Of a stretch of 64,000 bases of DNA, positions 23,922-32,694 are shown piece after piece. Position 1 is the stretch's first letter. Each line of letters opens with the position of its first letter. The stretch is from the NCBI GenBank assembly GCA_015064685.1, contig SVRT01000006.1:1-64000 (forward strand), written 5' to 3'. This DNA is from Oscillospiraceae bacterium (GTDB taxonomy: Bacteria; Bacillota; Clostridia; Oscillospirales; CAG-272). A program made the translations under genes and the position numbers. The notes below the pieces were generated by a model. It did no database searches. It saw nothing but the letters and a program-made list of their open reading frames with translations, and was not told where the DNA came from.

Positions 23922-24470
23922 GCCTTCCCCAGCGGGGAAGGGGGACCACCGAAGGTGGGGGATGAGGAGGTCGCCATTAGGTGGTTTTCCCCTCGATCCA
24001 ATCAGCCTCGTTTATCCCTGCCGCTTGCAGAATATCCCTGCAAACGAACAAAAAATTCATTCTTACATCAAAATTGGTAAATCTCAACACCGTGTTTCCC
24101 AAATTTTCGAGATCGCTGTCTCTCTTTCTGTCCGCTTCAAGATGATCTTCCTCTCGGTGCTGTATTCCGTCAATTTCTATGACCAAACGTGCGCTTGGGA
24201 TGTAAAAATCAACGATATAATTACCGATATTCTTTTGCCTGTTCACGGTAACGGGCAATTTCTTCAAAAAATCGTACCAAAGGTGTTTTTCCTCTGGTGT
24301 CATATTCTTTCGAAGCTCTTGAGCATTTGACACAAGTTTTTTATTGTATTTATATTGCATTTTGTTCTTCCCGAAACAGTAGTGAAGAATTTTTATCGAC
24401 CGTTCATCATCGAAAGGGCGACCTCCTCATCCCCCACCTTCGGTGGTCCCCCTTCCCCGCTGGGGAAGGC
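23922..24470. mobile_element. Family A element carrying a DUF559 gene (copy 1)
   Basis: The 549-bp element has perfect terminal inverted repeats of about 54 bp: GCCTTCCCCAGCGGGGAAGG, GGGGACCACCGAAGGTGG and GGATGAGGAGGTCGCC on the left, the exact complement on the right. Between them lies one gene for a DUF559 nuclease whose stop codon abuts the left repeat. The element sits exactly between the pyrE ribosome site and the pyrF stop codon, with TTA on both sides. It lacks the outer boundaries of the short copies. A nearly identical copy lies at 44103-44725. Confidence 0.85.
23977..24360 (-). CDS. DUF559 (Vsr-like PD-(D/E)xK) endonuclease, element-borne
   Basis: The 127-residue protein is a single DUF559 domain related to the very-short-patch-repair endonuclease fold. 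The catalytic pattern is visible as VDFYIPSARLVIEIDGIQH (Asp, then Glu-x-Asp-Gly) after the N-terminal NAQELRKNMTPEEKHLW segment, with the conserved VLRFTNFDV near residue 92. Whether it cuts DNA is not shown; the fold and residues predict it. It is oriented with the pyr operon, so it can be cotranscribed; GGGAAG is a weak ribosome site. Its product is identical to the copy at 44158. As the only gene in a palindromic element it is a candidate mobility protein. Confidence 0.88.
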   Translation of the reverse strand: MQYKYNKKLVSNAQELRKNMTPEEKHLWYDFLKKLPVTVNRQKNIGNYIVDFYIPSARLVIEIDGIQHREEDHLEADRKRDSDLENLGNTVLRFTNFDVRMNFLFVCRDILQAAGINEADWIEGKTT

Positions 24471-25172
24471 TTAGTCGCAAAATTCCTCAATACATCTCTC
24501 GTAAGCCGCCACGGGATCCTCCGCTGCGGTGATCGGGCGTCCAACTACGATATAATCCGAGCCTATTCTCTTTGCCTCGGCGGGTGTCATAACTCTCTTC
24601 TGGTCTCCAATATCTCCGTCAGCGAAGCGAACACCGGGAGTCACGGTCACAAAGCTCTCGCCGCATCTGTCGTGAACCTTTCCTGCCTCGAGAGGTGAGC
24701 AAACAACACCGTCAAGTCCGGCCTCCTTTGCGCAGGACGCGTAGTGCATTACTACCTCTGCGATAGGCTCCTTGATAAGCAGATCGTTCTCCATGCTCTC
24801 CTGGTCGGTCGAGGTAAGCTGTGTTACCGCGATAAGCATGGGTCTTGTTCCGTCGGGTCTCGTAAGTCCCTCAATTGCCGCCTCCATCATTCTCTTGGTT
24901 CCTGCGGCGTGGAGGTTGGTCATATCAACGTCAAGGCGAGAGAGTACCGCCATAGACTTCTTTACCGTGTTGGGAATATCGTGGAGCTTAAGATCGAGGA
25001 ATATCTTATGTCCTCTCTTCTTGATCTCTCTTACTATCTCGGGTCCCTCCGCATAGTAAAGCTCCATTCCGATCTTGACGAAGGGCTTTCTCTTTCCCTC
25101 AAACTTGTCAAGAAATGCAAATACCTTTTGAGCGCTGTCAAAGTCACACGCGATGATAACGTCCTTTCCCAT
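24471..25172 (-). CDS. pyrF: Orotidine 5'-phosphate decarboxylase
   Basis: PyrF decarboxylates OMP to UMP. The protein (233 residues) is a TIM barrel with the catalytic Lys in [12 protein letters not shown] near residue 60 and the phosphate-binding [11 protein letters not shown] and YIVVGRPIT regions. It is a PyrF group I-type enzyme by length. It overlaps pyrD by one base, and its stop codon touches the DUF559 element. GTAATAGGAGGAG lies before the ATG. Confidence 0.96.
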   Translation of the reverse strand: MGKDVIIACDFDSAQKVFAFLDKFEGKRKPFVKIGMELYYAEGPEIVREIKKRGHKIFLDLKLHDIPNTVKKSMAVLSRLDVDMTNLHAAGTKRMMEAAIEGLTRPDGTRPMLIAVTQLTSTDQESMENDLLIKEPIAEVVMHYASCAKEAGLDGVVCSPLEAGKVHDRCGESFVTVTPGVRFADGDIGDQKRVMTPAEAKRIGSDYIVVGRPITAAEDPVAAYERCIEEFCD

Positions 25173-26083
25173 TATCTTACTCCTCCTATTATATCACTTA
25201 ATTTTTCTATACCGTATTTTTCCATAACTCTCGGGAGATCCTCGATTATGTTCTTGCAAGCCATAGGCTCGACGAGGTTGGCAGCTCCGACCTCGACCGC
25301 GCAGGCTCCCGCGAGCATCATTTCAATTACGTCCTCAGCACTCGATACTCCTCCCATACCGATGACGGGGATATTTACCGCGTGAGCGACCTGATAGACC
25401 ATTCTCACGGCTACGGGGAAGATCGCGGGGCCGGAAAATCCGCCCATTTTATTGGCGATGACCGGCTTGCGCGTGCGCAGGTCTATTCTCATACCGAGAA
25501 GCGTATTTATAAGGCTGATGCCGTCCGCTCCCGCCTCCTCGCAAGCCTTTGCTATGCTGACGATGTCGGTGACGTTGGGGGAGAGCTTGACTATGACAGG
25601 CTTCGTTGTTACCGCCTTGACAGCTCTCGTGACAGCCGCCGCGCCCTCTGCCGTCGTGCCGAACGCCATTCCGCCTCCGTGGACGTTGGGGCAGCTTATG
25701 TTGACCTCTATCCAGCCGACCTGCTCGCATTTGTCGATTTTCTCGCAGGTGTAGACGTACTCGTCTATCGAAAAGCCCGAGACGTTTGCCATAACGGGCT
25801 TGTTGAAGCATTTTTTGAGCTTGGGTAATTCCTCGCCGATGACCTTTTCAACGCCGGGGTTCTGAAGTCCTACGGCATTGATCATTCCATTAGGTGTCTC
25901 GGCAATTCTCGGCGTGGGGTTGCCAAATCGGGGATCCTTCGTCGTTCCCTTGAAGGAGAAGGTGCCGAGAATATTTATATCGTACAGCTCTGCAAACTCA
26001 TAACCGAATCCGAAGGTACCCGAGGCGGGGATCACGGGATTCGAAAGCTCTATGCCGCAGAGATTAACACTCATTTTTCCCAT
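25172..26083 (-). CDS. pyrD: Dihydroorotate dehydrogenase B, catalytic subunit
   Basis: PyrD oxidises dihydroorotate to orotate with FMN; in the 1B class it works with PyrK to pass electrons to NAD+. The 303 residues show PASGTFGFG near the N-terminus, the catalytic Cys in [12 protein letters not shown] near 132 and FMN-contacting [14 protein letters not shown] near 240. It overlaps pyrK by 13 nt and pyrF by 1 nt, so translation is probably coupled. AAGGAGGAG precedes the ATG at 26083. Confidence 0.97.
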   Translation of the reverse strand: MGKMSVNLCGIELSNPVIPASGTFGFGYEFAELYDINILGTFSFKGTTKDPRFGNPTPRIAETPNGMINAVGLQNPGVEKVIGEELPKLKKCFNKPVMANVSGFSIDEYVYTCEKIDKCEQVGWIEVNISCPNVHGGGMAFGTTAEGAAAVTRAVKAVTTKPVIVKLSPNVTDIVSIAKACEEAGADGISLINTLLGMRIDLRTRKPVIANKMGGFSGPAIFPVAVRMVYQVAHAVNIPVIGMGGVSSAEDVIEMMLAGACAVEVGAANLVEPMACKNIIEDLPRVMEKYGIEKLSDIIGGVR

Positions 26084-26808
26084 AAGATCTCCTCCTTCTT
26101 CATAACGGGTCCTTCCTTGCAGATGCGCTTATATCCCGTAATTGTCTTGCACGAGCAGCCCATACACGCGCCGAATCCGCAGCCCATTCTCTCCTCGAAG
26201 CTGAACTGTCCCTCTCTCACGGAGGTGTTATACACAGCTTTGAGCATAGGCTCGGGGCCGCAGGTGTAGAAATAGCTGTAATCGGCGTTCTTCATCACGT
26301 CGGTGACGAAGCCCTTGACTCCGTAAGAGCCGTCGACGGTCGTGACCGTAACGGAAGCTCCGAGAGCCTTGAATTCGTTCTCGTAAAAGACCTCGTCCGC
26401 CTTATTGAAGCCGAGAACGACAGAGACTCTTTTGCCCTCGCTTATCAGCTTTTTGCAAAGCATATACATAGGAGGCACGCCAACTCCGCCGCCGAGGAGC
26501 ATCGGGGCATTTCCCGAAAGGCTCGTATCATAGCCGTTGCCGAGTCCCGTAAGTACGTCGAGCTTTTCGCCCGCGCACATCTTTGCCATCTGCTCGGTTC
26601 CCTTTCCTACTACCTTATAGATAAGCGTGAGGGTATCTCCCTCGCAGTCGCAGACCGAGATGGGACGGCGCAGAAAGAGTCCGTCGAGCTTTATATTTAC
26701 AAACTGACCGCAGTTCGTTATATCGGTCGTGTCGCCCACAAGCAGCATTTTGTATACGTTACTCGTCAGCGCGATGTTTTCTTTTATCGTAAAAATTGAT
26801 TGCTTCAT
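26071..26808 (-). CDS. pyrK: Dihydroorotate dehydrogenase B, electron transfer subunit
   Basis: PyrK carries FAD and a [2Fe-2S] cluster and moves electrons from PyrD to NAD+. This 245-residue protein has an FAD-binding beta-barrel (LFLRRPISVCDC), an NAD-binding region (MLLGGGVGVPPMYML) and the C-terminal cluster ligands in MGCGFGACMGCSCKT plus a later Cys in RICKEG. It lies directly upstream of pyrD and downstream of carB in the same operon. Confidence 0.96.
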   Translation of the reverse strand: MKQSIFTIKENIALTSNVYKMLLVGDTTDITNCGQFVNIKLDGLFLRRPISVCDCEGDTLTLIYKVVGKGTEQMAKMCAGEKLDVLTGLGNGYDTSLSGNAPMLLGGGVGVPPMYMLCKKLISEGKRVSVVLGFNKADEVFYENEFKALGASVTVTTVDGSYGVKGFVTDVMKNADYSYFYTCGPEPMLKAVYNTSVREGQFSFEERMGCGFGACMGCSCKTITGYKRICKEGPVMKKEEILWEK

Positions 26809-26850
26809 TTTTTCCTCTCATTTTGCTTTCCCCGCCGGGGAAAGCTTTTT

Positions 26851-29800
26851 TTACGAGTCTATAGTAGAGATAGTCAGCGTTGTCTCCTCAAGAACGTCGA
26901 GCAATACGCGGACTGTATCAAGAGAGGTGAACATAGTCACGTTATTCTCGGTCGCGTACTTTCTTATCTCAAAGCCGTCGCGTGTAACTCCAGACGAAGA
27001 CGGATCGCTCGTGTTGATGACGTACGCGATATGTCCCTGACGGATCGAATCAGCGATCTCCTCGCTTCCGTCCGAGAGCTTCTTGAGGACGTGAGTTCTG
27101 ATGCCGTTTTCCTTTAGGAACTTTGCCGTTCCGCTAGTCGCCTCGATGTTGAATCCGAGGTTGTAGAAGCGGCGGATGAGAGGCAGAGCCTCCTCCTTAT
27201 CGCAATCCGCGATCGTCGCAAACACGGTTCCGTAATTCTGCAGGTGCATTCCCGATGCCTGGAGAGCCTTATAGAGCGCTCTGTAATACTTATCGTCGTA
27301 GCCTATCGCCTCACCCGTCGACTTCATCTCGGGGGAGAGGTACGCGTCGAGTCCGCGGAGCTTATTGAAGGAGAATACAGGCACCTTTACGTACCAGCGC
27401 TTCTTCTCCTCGGGATAGAGCGAGAAGATCCCCTGCTCCTTGAGTGACTTGCCGAGGATACACTCGGTCGCGATGTCTGCAAGGCTGTATCCCGTTGACT
27501 TTGAGAGGAAGGGTACGGTTCTTGACGAGCGGGGATTTACCTCGATGATAAACACCTCGTCGTTCTTATCAACGATAAACTGAATATTGTAAAGACCTAC
27601 GATGCCGATTCCGAGTCCGAGCTTCTTTGCGTACTGAAGGATAGTTCCCTTCACCTTATCGGAGATAGAGAAGGTGGGATATACGCTTATCGAGTCACCC
27701 GAGTGGATTCCCGTTCTCTCGACAAGCTCCATAATACCCGGTACGAAAACGTCGTGTCCGTCGCAGATCGCGTCGACCTCGACCTCCTTACCGCTGATAT
27801 ACTTGTCGACAAGCACGGGCTTGTCCTCGTCTATCTCAACAGCGGTCTTGAGGTAATGACGGAGCTGCTCCTCGTTTGCAACTATCTGCATAGCGCGTCC
27901 TCCAAGCACGAAGGAAGGACGAACGAGTACGGGATATCCGACCTTAGCCGCGGCGGCAACGCCGTCCTCGATCTTGGTAACGGCGCGTCCCTCGGGCTGA
28001 GGGATACCAAGCTCCTTGAGAAGCTTTTCAAACGCGTCTCTGTTCTCGGCGCGGTCGATTGCGGCGCAATCGGTACCGATTATCTTTACACCGAGATCGT
28101 CGAGAGGCTGCGCGAGATTTATCGCGGTCTGTCCGCCGAGCGAGGCGACTACGCCCTCGGGCTTTTCAAACTCGATGATATTCATTACGTCCTCGGGTGT
28201 GAGAGGCTCGAAATAGAGCTTGTCCGCGGTCGTGTAGTCGGTCGAGACAGTCTCGGGGTTGTTGTTTATGATTATAGCCTCATAGCCGGATTTCTTGATC
28301 GTGCTTACGGCATGTACGGTCGAGTAGTCAAACTCAACGCCCTGTCCGATACGGATAGGTCCTGCGCCGAGAACAACGATCTTCTTCTTATCGGTAAGCC
28401 TTGACGCGTTCTCACCCGTGTATGAGGAGTAGAAGTAAGGAATGTAGGCACCCGTGTGGCAGGTGTCGACCATCTTGAATACTGGGAAAAGGTTATTTTC
28501 CTTTCTGAACTTGAAGACGTCAAGCTCCGAGCATTTCCACATTCTTGCAACGTACTTGTCCGAAAAGCCCATCTTCTTTGCCGCCTTGAGCATTTCAAGG
28601 TCAAAGACGTGTTTCTTGAGCGTCTCCTCCATATCGACGATGTTCTTTATAGCCTGGAGGAAGAATGATGTGATCTTCGTGATCTCGTGGATCTCCTCGA
28701 CCGTCGCGCCGCGGTAGATAAGCTCTGCGATAGCGAAGATGTTATCGTCGCGGAACTCCGATATGTACGCGCGGAGATCGTCGTCTGACATATTGTCAAA
28801 CTTGTGGTGGTATATATGGTTTACGCCGACCTCAAGCGAGCGGATGCCCTTAAGAAGGCACTCCTCGAGATTCGAGCCTATTCCCATTACCTCACCCGTT
28901 GCCTTCATCTGCGTGCCAAGCTGGTTTGACGCAGTGGTGAATTTATCGAACGGGAAGCGGGGGAGCTTTGCTATAACGTAGTCAAGCTCGGGCTCAAATG
29001 CCGCGTTGGTATTTGCTATCTTTATGTCCTCGAGCGCCATTCCGACCGCGATCTTTGCGGTGACGCGCGCGATCGGGTAGCCCGATGCCTTACTTGCAAG
29101 CGCGGACGAACGCGAAACGCGGGGGTTGACCTCGATGAGGTAATACTTACTTGAATGGGGGTCAAGCGCGAACTGTACGTTACAGCCTCCCTCTATCTTC
29201 AGCTCCTTGATTATCTTGATCGCGGAGTCGTTGAGCATCTTCTTGTCCGCGTCGGAAAGAGTCATAATCGGCGCTACGACGAGCGAGTCGCCCGTGTGGA
29301 CGCCAACGGGGTCGATGTTCTCCATTCCGCAGATGGTGATGGCATGATCGTTTGAGTCGCGCATTACCTCAAACTCGATCTCCTTATATCCCTTTACGCT
29401 CTTCTCGATAAGCACCTGATGAACGGGCGAGAGCTTAAAGGCGTTAAGACCGATCTCGTAAAGCTCAGCTTCGTTGTTGGCAAAGCCGCCGCCCGTACCT
29501 CCGAGCGTGAACGCAGGACGGAGAACGACGGGGTAGCCGATCCTCTCAGCCGCCTCCTTCGCCTCCTCGATAGAGTAGGTGATCTCGGACGGAATGGTGG
29601 GCTCGCCGATAGACTGGCAAAGCTCCTTGAAAAGCTCTCTGTCCTCGGCTCTCTCAATGCTCTCCGAGCTTGTTCCGAGAAGCTCGGTGCGGCACTCCTT
29701 CAAAATTCCCTTCTTCTCGAGCTGCATAGCGAGGTTGAGTCCCGTCTGACCGCCGATTCCGGGCAGGATCGCGTCGGGACGCTCGTATCTGAGTATCTTC

Positions 29801-30024
29801 GCGATATATTCAAGTGTCAAGGGCTCCATATAGACCTTGTCCGCTATGGACGTGTCAGTCATGATCGTCGCGGGGTTGGAGTTGACGAGTACAACCTCGT
29901 AGCCCTCCTCCTTGAGCGCAAGGCACGCCTGCGTACCTGCGTAGTCAAATTCCGCCGCCTGACCTATTACGATAGGTCCCGAGCCAATGATCAGAATCTT
30001 CTTTAAATCTGTTCTCTTTGCCAT
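26851..30024 (-). CDS. carB: Carbamoyl-phosphate synthase large subunit
   Basis: CarB makes carbamoyl phosphate from bicarbonate, ATP and ammonia supplied by CarA. The 1057-residue protein has the two duplicated ATP-grasp halves (GSGPIVIGQAAEFDYAG at the start and GAGPIRIGQGVEFDYS near 555), the oligomerisation domain between them, and a C-terminal MGS-like allosteric domain from about residue 930. All looks intact. carA is not in this operon or elsewhere in the window, so the glutaminase subunit must be encoded elsewhere. The gene is separated from pyrC by repeat D/E. Confidence 0.97.
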   Translation of the reverse strand: MAKRTDLKKILIIGSGPIVIGQAAEFDYAGTQACLALKEEGYEVVLVNSNPATIMTDTSIADKVYMEPLTLEYIAKILRYERPDAILPGIGGQTGLNLAMQLEKKGILKECRTELLGTSSESIERAEDRELFKELCQSIGEPTIPSEITYSIEEAKEAAERIGYPVVLRPAFTLGGTGGGFANNEAELYEIGLNAFKLSPVHQVLIEKSVKGYKEIEFEVMRDSNDHAITICGMENIDPVGVHTGDSLVVAPIMTLSDADKKMLNDSAIKIIKELKIEGGCNVQFALDPHSSKYYLIEVNPRVSRSSALASKASGYPIARVTAKIAVGMALEDIKIANTNAAFEPELDYVIAKLPRFPFDKFTTASNQLGTQMKATGEVMGIGSNLEECLLKGIRSLEVGVNHIYHHKFDNMSDDDLRAYISEFRDDNIFAIAELIYRGATVEEIHEITKITSFFLQAIKNIVDMEETLKKHVFDLEMLKAAKKMGFSDKYVARMWKCSELDVFKFRKENNLFPVFKMVDTCHTGAYIPYFYSSYTGENASRLTDKKKIVVLGAGPIRIGQGVEFDYSTVHAVSTIKKSGYEAIIINNNPETVSTDYTTADKLYFEPLTPEDVMNIIEFEKPEGVVASLGGQTAINLAQPLDDLGVKIIGTDCAAIDRAENRDAFEKLLKELGIPQPEGRAVTKIEDGVAAAAKVGYPVLVRPSFVLGGRAMQIVANEEQLRHYLKTAVEIDEDKPVLVDKYISGKEVEVDAICDGHDVFVPGIMELVERTGIHSGDSISVYPTFSISDKVKGTILQYAKKLGLGIGIVGLYNIQFIVDKNDEVFIIEVNPRSSRTVPFLSKSTGYSLADIATECILGKSLKEQGIFSLYPEEKKRWYVKVPVFSFNKLRGLDAYLSPEMKSTGEAIGYDDKYYRALYKALQASGMHLQNYGTVFATIADCDKEEALPLIRRFYNLGFNIEATSGTAKFLKENGIRTHVLKKLSDGSEEIADSIRQGHIAYVINTSDPSSSGVTRDGFEIRKYATENNVTMFTSLDTVRVLLDVLEETTLTISTIDS

Positions 30025-30073
30025 ATTCTATCTCCATTCCGTCCCCGCACATCTGCTACGGGAACATTTTTAT

Positions 30074-30262
30074 TTCAAATTTTGATTTGTCGGTGCCTTC
30101 GGCGAGTCGCTTTTTGGAAAAAAGCTCCGCAAAAACTTTCAATACGCTTCGCACTGTAGGGCGGGGGCTTGCTCCCGCCGTTTCGTTGAATTTAAAAGGT
30201 TTTCACGGCGGGAGCAAGCCCCCGCCCTACATTGTAGACCGTTCGATAAACCGCAATTTATC
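30074..30262. repeat. Composite D/E palindromic element with outer boundaries
   Basis: The outer boundaries are TTCAAATTTTGATTTGTCGG and GATAAACCGCAATTTATC. The left part is a truncated family D start (GAGTCGCTTTTTGGAAAAAAGC). The rest (30156-30230) is family E, with perfect arms GTAGGGCGGGGGCTTGCTCC and its complement around a 30-bp loop. It lies inside the pyr operon between pyrC and carB. Confidence 0.85.
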
Positions 30263-30265
30263 GGT

Positions 30266-31465
30266 TTATTTAATAATTTTTCCGTTATATACTGTTGCTA
30301 CGCATTTACCGAAGAGCTTTTCTCCCTCAAAGGGTGTTGCTCTGCCCATCGATTTGAAGGCGGTGGGGTCGACGGTATACTCCTCGTCGAGTGACCAAAC
30401 CGAAAAACCGTTACTCTCGGCAAGCCCGAATCTCTTTCTCGGATTATACACAAAAAGGTCAAGGAGCTTTTCCATACTCATTCTGCCCGTTCTTATAAAG
30501 TGCGTATACATAAGCGGAAACGCGGTCTCAAGTCCGACTATACCGAACGCGCTCTTCTCAAGTCCGCGCGATTTTTCCTCCGCGGAGTGCGGCGCGTGGT
30601 CGGTCGCGATCATATCTATCGTGCCGTCAAGCACACCCTCGATGAGCGCTTCTCGGTCGCTCTCGCTACGCAATGGCGGGTTCATCTTGAACCGTCCGTG
30701 CTCTTGAAGGTCCTTGTCGCAAAGGATGAGATAGTGCGGCCCCGTCTCGCAGGTCACTCTGACCCCGTCGGCCTTTGCGGCGCGAATAAGCTCGACACTC
30801 TCCTTTGTCGATATATGGCAGACGTGATAATCACATTCGATCTCTTTTACAAGTCTCAGGTCTCTCTCTATCTGTCTCCACTCGCTCTCCGAGCAGATCC
30901 CTCTGTGTCCGTGAGCCTTGGCATACTCACCGTCGTGGATATAACCTCCGCGCAAGAGGTCGTTGACCTCGCAATGCGCGACTATCATCTTGCCGAGCGC
31001 TTTTGCCCTCTGCATGGCCTCGCGCATCATAGAGTCGTCCTGCACGCCGCGTCCGTCGTCCGAAAAGCCGATGACCTTATCAGCCATTCCCTCGAGGTCT
31101 GCGATCCTCTCGCCCTTCTCACCGACCGTAATAGCGCCGTACGGGTGGACTCCTATACAAGCGTTCTTCTCTATCAGATCAAGCTGTAAAGCAAGATTTT
31201 CTTTCGAATCGGGAACGGGGTCAAGGTTTGGCATCGTGCAAACGTCGGTGTAACCTCCCGCGGCAGCCGCCAGCGAGCCTGTCTCCACCGTCTCCTTATA
31301 AGAAAAACCCGGCTCGCGAAAATGCACGTGCACGTCGCAAAAGCCGGGAAAAATACTGTATTCGGGAGAGTTGAAGGGAGAGAGAGACTCCTGCGACAAA
31401 AAACAGTTAACCATGGACTCTGTATCCTTGATCTTACCGTACATTTTTGCCTTTATAGCCGTCAT
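30266..31465 (-). CDS. pyrC: Dihydroorotase
   Basis: PyrC cyclises N-carbamoyl-aspartate to dihydroorotate. The 399-residue amidohydrolase has the metal-binding HVHFREPG motif near residue 45, further ligands in ATDHAPHS near 295 and the conserved TMPNLDPVPDS segment; this matches the PyrC class I type. I choose the ATG at 31465, preceded by GGAGAAG; upstream ORF residues are in the leader. It is the first gene of the pyr operon, behind a perfect promoter with a leader of about 55 nt, too short for a PyrR-type attenuator. Confidence 0.96.
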   Translation of the reverse strand: MTAIKAKMYGKIKDTESMVNCFLSQESLSPFNSPEYSIFPGFCDVHVHFREPGFSYKETVETGSLAAAAGGYTDVCTMPNLDPVPDSKENLALQLDLIEKNACIGVHPYGAITVGEKGERIADLEGMADKVIGFSDDGRGVQDDSMMREAMQRAKALGKMIVAHCEVNDLLRGGYIHDGEYAKAHGHRGICSESEWRQIERDLRLVKEIECDYHVCHISTKESVELIRAAKADGVRVTCETGPHYLILCDKDLQEHGRFKMNPPLRSESDREALIEGVLDGTIDMIATDHAPHSAEEKSRGLEKSAFGIVGLETAFPLMYTHFIRTGRMSMEKLLDLFVYNPRKRFGLAESNGFSVWSLDEEYTVDPTAFKSMGRATPFEGEKLFGKCVATVYNGKIIK

Positions 31466-31525
31466 TTTTCTTCTCCGTTTCTTTGGTCTCTTTGGTTTCA
31501 AAAAATTTTTGCCTAAACTTAAGTT

Positions 31526-31554
31526 ATTATAACACAAACACACCTTTGTGTCAA
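31526..31554 (-). promoter_or_regulatory. Promoter of the pyr operon
   Basis: On the minus strand TTGACA (31549-31554) and TATAAT (31526-31531) are spaced by exactly 17 bp. Confidence 0.85.
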
Positions 31555-31647
31555 GTGCCATACCCCATTTTTATCAAAAACGTTACAATTAACATATACC
31601 GCAAAGATTTTCTCCCCTGTTATTGGCGAAATTACAAAAATACGGTT

Positions 31648-31901
31648 TTCAAATTTTGATTTGTAGGGGAGGCGAACAATCCCTCAGTCACGCGCAAGGC
31701 GTGACAGCTCCCTTTACACAAGGGAGCTTTGTTGGTGGATGTTCGTACACATTATAAATGTGAAAACCTTTTAAATTTAAAGAAAACTTCACTATATCCA
31801 CGTTCTCCACCTTTCAGGTAAAGCTCCCTTGTGTAAAGGGAGCTGTCGAGCGAATGCGAGACTGAGGGATTGTTCGCGTCCCCTATAAACCGCAATTTAT
31901 C
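31648..31901. repeat. family B palindromic element (copy B2) with outer boundaries
   Basis: The core is 31673-31876. Its left variable hairpin is GTCACGC/GCGTGAC, its right one GTCGAGCGAATGCGAGAC. It lies upstream of the pyr promoter. Confidence 0.88.
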
Positions 31902-32221
31902 TTCCTTTGCAATTTTATTTTTTTCGCGGTCGGTTTTCTTCATTTTAACATAATGCCCATTCAAAAAATATTTTCATTTTTGCAGCCGACAAAATAGAAC
32001 AGATGTGCTATAATATTATTGTTCCACCGAGTTACCGTCCCCAAAACGCGCGAGGAGCTACTTTAAAGGGCGTCTTTAATAAGCTTCGAAAAATGATTGA
32101 AAAACAATGCAAAAAATCGAACGAAAGAATAGTTTACCTCACGAAAAACGTGAAAAAACCAAAAAAAATAAATCTTTATCACAAAAAAACAAAATAAAAT
32201 TCAATAAAAAAAGGAGCAAAA

Positions 32222-32671
32222 ATGAGCACAACAGAAAAAGGTATACTTATCTTCAACGAATGGCTTGAGGCGATGTCCGACCTCAAGGGTACAGACTTCA
32301 AATCATTGGTTTTAGCGATGTACCGCTTCCAGACCTTTGGCGAAGAACCGCCCGAATTTAAAGGAAAAGCGCGGGGTTACGCCGCTATTATCTTCCCGCA
32401 ACTCAGACGAAGGCTGGAGCTGTCCAAAGCGGGGACGGAGGGAGCAAAAAAGAGGCTCTCTGCCGGCGGTGAGGCTTCAAGCCCCCTTGATGACCCCCTT
32501 TGGGATATAGAAAAGAAAATAAAAGAAGAAAAAAGAAAAGAATACCTCTCTTCCCGCGCCCGCGAGCTGGAGGAAAAAAAGAAGTGGAACGAGTTTTTTG
32601 AAGCCGCCGTTGCTCGCTCACTAAGCATAGCGGCACCGACGGACGAGCCGTCGGTGCCTGATGAAAATTAA
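32222..32671 (+). CDS. DUF6291-like phage-type protein
   Basis: This 149-residue protein begins GILIFNEWLEAMSDLKGTDFKSLVLAMYRF and continues with FPQLRRRLELSKAGTEGAKK, a pattern seen in the DUF6291 group that forms the N-terminus of many phage and mobile-element replication proteins. The C-terminal half is highly charged (KKIKEEKRKEYLSSRARELEEKKK) and likely a coiled coil, then a disordered tail. No helicase-loader or winged-helix domain follows, so it may be a remnant or a stand-alone version. AAGGAG lies 6 nt before the ATG; a TATAAT at 32009 may be its -10. It is one of few plus-strand genes, and the 320 bp upstream have no gene, only AT-rich sequence. Confidence 0.7.
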   Translation: MSTTEKGILIFNEWLEAMSDLKGTDFKSLVLAMYRFQTFGEEPPEFKGKARGYAAIIFPQLRRRLELSKAGTEGAKKRLSAGGEASSPLDDPLWDIEKKIKEEKRKEYLSSRARELEEKKKWNEFFEAAVARSLSIAAPTDEPSVPDEN

Positions 32672-32694
32672 ATATTCTACTAACTGATTTTATA

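Noticed and set aside
23919-24473. TTA target-site duplication around DUF559 copy 1
   Set aside because: TTA is on both sides, but one is the pyrF stop codon and copy 2 does not show the same duplication, so chance cannot be excluded.
31466-31525. PyrR-type attenuator before pyrC
   Set aside because: The leader of about 55 nt has no terminator/antiterminator pair.
31752-31964. 70-residue minus-strand ORF
   Set aside because: It covers family B repeat B2 and has no ribosome site or protein-like conservation.
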